6,860 bases of DNA, taken from contig CATXYA010000089.1 in the NCBI GenBank assembly GCA_958403605.1, positions 1-6,860 of the forward strand. The letters are read 5' to 3'. Positions 5,064 through 6,860 of the stretch are shown here, one piece after another. Position 1 is the first letter of the stretch; each line of letters starts with the position of its first letter. Both the position numbers and the translations under genes were made by a program. The notes beneath the pieces were generated by a model. The model was not told the DNA's origin. It saw nothing but the letters and a program-made list of their open reading frames with translations, and searched no databases. The stretch comes from an uncultured Oscillospiraceae bacterium. Lineage in GTDB: Bacteria > Bacillota > Clostridia > Oscillospirales > Ruminococcaceae.

Positions 5064-6487
5064 AGCATGTGGCGATGAACCCCTATCTGCCGCTGTGGGA
5101 GTACGTGCCCGACGCCGAGCCGCGCGTGTTCGGCCAGCGGCTGTACGCCTACGGCTCCCACGATTTTGCGCCCGGCGACCAGGGCTTTTGCCCCGGCGAC
5201 TACCTGGTGTGGTCGGCCCCGCTGGACGATCTGGGCCAGTGGCGCTGCGACGGCGTGGCCTACCCGCGGGAAAATTCCGGCGACGGCGCCGCGCCCGCGG
5301 AATTTTTGCAGGCCCCGGATGTGGTGCAGGGGCCGGACGGGCGCTATTACCTTTATTATAACCGCGCGCGGCGGGCCGAGTGCGGCGTGGCCGTGTCCGA
5401 GCGGCCCGAGGGGCCGTTCCGCTTTCTGGGCTGGGTGCGGGACGCGGACGGCAAGCCCTTCACGGGGCAGATGCTGTTCGACCCCGGCGTGCTGGTGGAC
5501 GGCGAAGCGGTGTACCTGTACACGGGCTTCGTGCCCGGCGCGGACTTTCCCTACAAGATCCCCAACATGCCCACGCACAGCGCCTTTTTTGAGCTGGAGC
5601 CGGACATGCTGACCATCCGGCGCGGGCCGCTGCCGCTGCTGCCCGGCCAGCAGGCGGCGGTGGGCACGGACTTCGCGGGCCACGGCTTCTACGAGGCGTC
5701 GTCGCCGCGCAGGATCCGCGGGCAGTACGTGCTGGTGTATTCCAGCGAGCAGAGCCATGAGTTGTGCTACGCGGTGAGCGCCCGGCCCGACGGCGGCTTT
5801 TGTTACCAGGGGACGCTGATCTCCAACGCCGACCTGGGCCTGGGCGGCAACACGGCGCCGCAAAACCCCTTCGGCAACACCCACGGCGGGCTGGTGCAGC
5901 TGGGAGACGATTGGTATGTTTTCTACCACCGCCAGACCCACGGCATCGAGTGCTGCCGCCAGGGCTGCGCGGAAAAGCTGCCGCTGCGGGCGGACGGCTG
6001 GTTCGGCCAGGCGGAGATGACCAGCTGCGGGCTCAACGGCGGGCCGCTGCCCGCCCGGGGCGGCTACAACGCCTGCTACTGCTGCAGCCTGACGGCCCCG
6101 GCCATGACGGGGCGGCGGCTGACGACGCGCCACTGCACCCGGGACACGGAGCCGCACATTTTTGAGGAGCGCACGGGCCCGCGCCAGCAGGACGTGCGGC
6201 ATTATCTGGCCAACATCACCGGCGGCACGGCGGCGGGCTTCAAATATTTCTGCTTTGACGGCGCGGCACAGGCGGTGCTGCGGCTGCGGGGCAGGGCCGC
6301 GGGCACGGTCTCGCTGCACCTGGACGCCCCGGACGGCCCGGCGGCGGGCAGCGCGGCCCTGGCGCTGGACGGCGGCTGGACGGATGTGGCCGTGCCGCTG
6401 GCGGCGGCGGGCACCCACGCGCTGTACGTGGTGTTCGGCCTGGCCCCCGGCGGCGCGCTGGACTGGGAGGAATTGACCTTCGCCTGA
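5060..6487 (+). CDS. Glycoside hydrolase family 43-type enzyme with C-terminal beta-sandwich (CBM6-like) domain
   Basis: This 475-residue protein starts with NPYLPLWEYVPDAEPRVF and RLYAYGSHD (to residue 35), the first blade of a GH43 five-bladed beta-propeller. Later blades show APDVVQGPDGRYYLYY (85-100), FDPGVLVDG (140-148, with Asp141 the likely pKa-modulating residue), FYEASSPR (210-217, with Glu212 the likely general acid) and GNTHGG (272-277). The general base should be an acidic residue of the first blade, probably Asp18 in PDAEP. The family acts on arabinose- or xylose-containing side chains or on galactans; substrate is not readable here. From about residue 365 a separate all-beta domain (ANITGGTAAGFKYFCFDG, then repeated small strands) resembles a CBM6-like module. 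There is no signal peptide, so it probably works in the cytoplasm on imported oligosaccharides. It is cysteine-rich for such an enzyme (for example Cys298, 299, 303, 339, 341, 342). Its ATG lies in the acetyltransferase stop (ATGA), with GGGGGAGG just upstream. Confidence 0.88.
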   Translation: MKHVAMNPYLPLWEYVPDAEPRVFGQRLYAYGSHDFAPGDQGFCPGDYLVWSAPLDDLGQWRCDGVAYPRENSGDGAAPAEFLQAPDVVQGPDGRYYLYYNRARRAECGVAVSERPEGPFRFLGWVRDADGKPFTGQMLFDPGVLVDGEAVYLYTGFVPGADFPYKIPNMPTHSAFFELEPDMLTIRRGPLPLLPGQQAAVGTDFAGHGFYEASSPRRIRGQYVLVYSSEQSHELCYAVSARPDGGFCYQGTLISNADLGLGGNTAPQNPFGNTHGGLVQLGDDWYVFYHRQTHGIECCRQGCAEKLPLRADGWFGQAEMTSCGLNGGPLPARGGYNACYCCSLTAPAMTGRRLTTRHCTRDTEPHIFEERTGPRQQDVRHYLANITGGTAAGFKYFCFDGAAQAVLRLRGRAAGTVSLHLDAPDGPAAGSAALALDGGWTDVAVPLAAAGTHALYVVFGLAPGGALDWEELTFA

Positions 6488-6518
6488 ACCATGCGGGCGG
6501 AAGAGGAAAGGACAAGGC

Positions 6519-6860
6519 ATGAAAAAAATTCTCAATGTGGTGTTCAACCGCATTTTGGTGACGGGGCTGCTGATCCTGGTGCAGCTGGTGTGGCTGCTGG
6601 CGATGTTCACCAAGCTGGTGGGGCTGGCCCCCTGGCTGGACGTGGCGCTGACGGTGCTGAGCCTGCTGTTTATTTTGCAGATCGTCTATCAGGACGACAA
6701 CCCGGCTTACAAGATCGGCTGGATCATCCTGGTGACGCTGCTGATGCCCATGGGCGCGCTGCTGTACCTGTGCTTCGGCAACAAAAAGCCCGAGCGGCGG
6801 CTGCGGCGGCGCTTTGCCGCCGCGCAGGAGCGCACCCGGCCCCTGCTGGCGCAGACGCCC
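6519..6860 (+). CDS. cls: Cardiolipin synthase, N-terminal part (3' end outside window)
   Basis: The frame begins at ATG 6519, with AAAGGA 6 nt upstream, and stays open to the window edge (114 codons). A short basic N-terminus (MKKILNVVFNR) leads to a hydrophobic segment at about 12-34, a second at about 38-58, and a third at about 66-87. The linker QDDNPAYKIGWI (58-69) and the ending YLCFGNKKPERR are hallmarks of the phospholipase D nuclease N-terminal (PLDc_N) region in Firmicute cardiolipin synthases. These membrane enzymes join phosphatidylglycerol molecules to make cardiolipin. The two catalytic HKD motifs would lie beyond the window and cannot be checked. The gene starts 31 nt after the GH43 stop with no terminator between, so it may share the transcript, although its function is unrelated to sugar metabolism. 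Confidence 0.88.
   Translation, partial: MKKILNVVFNRILVTGLLILVQLVWLLAMFTKLVGLAPWLDVALTVLSLLFILQIVYQDDNPAYKIGWIILVTLLMPMGALLYLCFGNKKPERRLRRRFAAAQERTRPLLAQTP

Noticed and set aside
5009..6613. A 534-codon open frame on the minus strand opposite the GH43 gene
   Set aside because: It is an antisense shadow of GC-rich coding DNA: its translation is rich in Arg, Ala, Gly, Pro and His, has no recognisable domain, and it lies over a clear GH43 gene with its own ribosome binding site.

Overview
The window looks like chromosomal DNA from a GC-rich anaerobic Firmicute, most likely a gut-associated clostridial lineage of the Oscillospiraceae type. This is inferred from strong G/C bias at third codon positions, GGAGG-type ribosome binding sites before nearly every gene, tight operons, and gene families common in gut Clostridia (radical SAM protein, MATE exporter, BilS-like flavodoxin, GH43 hydrolase). 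I see no insertion sequence, phage gene, CRISPR array, tRNA or rRNA.

Layout: (1) Positions 1-701, plus strand: the C-terminal end of a MarR-type regulator, then a flavodoxin-like protein overlapping it by 4 bp (ATGA). The flavodoxin resembles BilS, the partner of gut bilirubin reductase BilR; no BilR is visible here. (2) Positions 702-881: a convergent intergenic region with a strong hairpin that can terminate transcription in both directions. (3) Positions 882-4258, minus strand: a four-gene operon read as MarR regulator, MATE efflux pump, nitroreductase-family flavoenzyme, SPL-like radical SAM protein. It has one good promoter (TTGACA, 17 bp, TATGAT) with an AT-rich imperfect palindrome over the expected start site, which suggests an autoregulated, ligand-responsive export and detoxification operon. 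(4) Positions 4259-4427: a divergent promoter region serving both flanking operons. (5) Positions 4428-6860, plus strand: a LacA/Maa-type sugar O-acetyltransferase, a GH43-type glycoside hydrolase overlapping it by 4 bp, and the N-terminal part of a cardiolipin synthase that runs off the window.

None of the families is new. The points most worth checking are the MarR operator, the grouping of an SPL-like radical SAM enzyme and a nitroreductase with a MarR-controlled exporter, the possible bilirubin-reduction locus at the left edge, and the translational coupling of a sugar acetyltransferase to a cytosolic GH43 enzyme.
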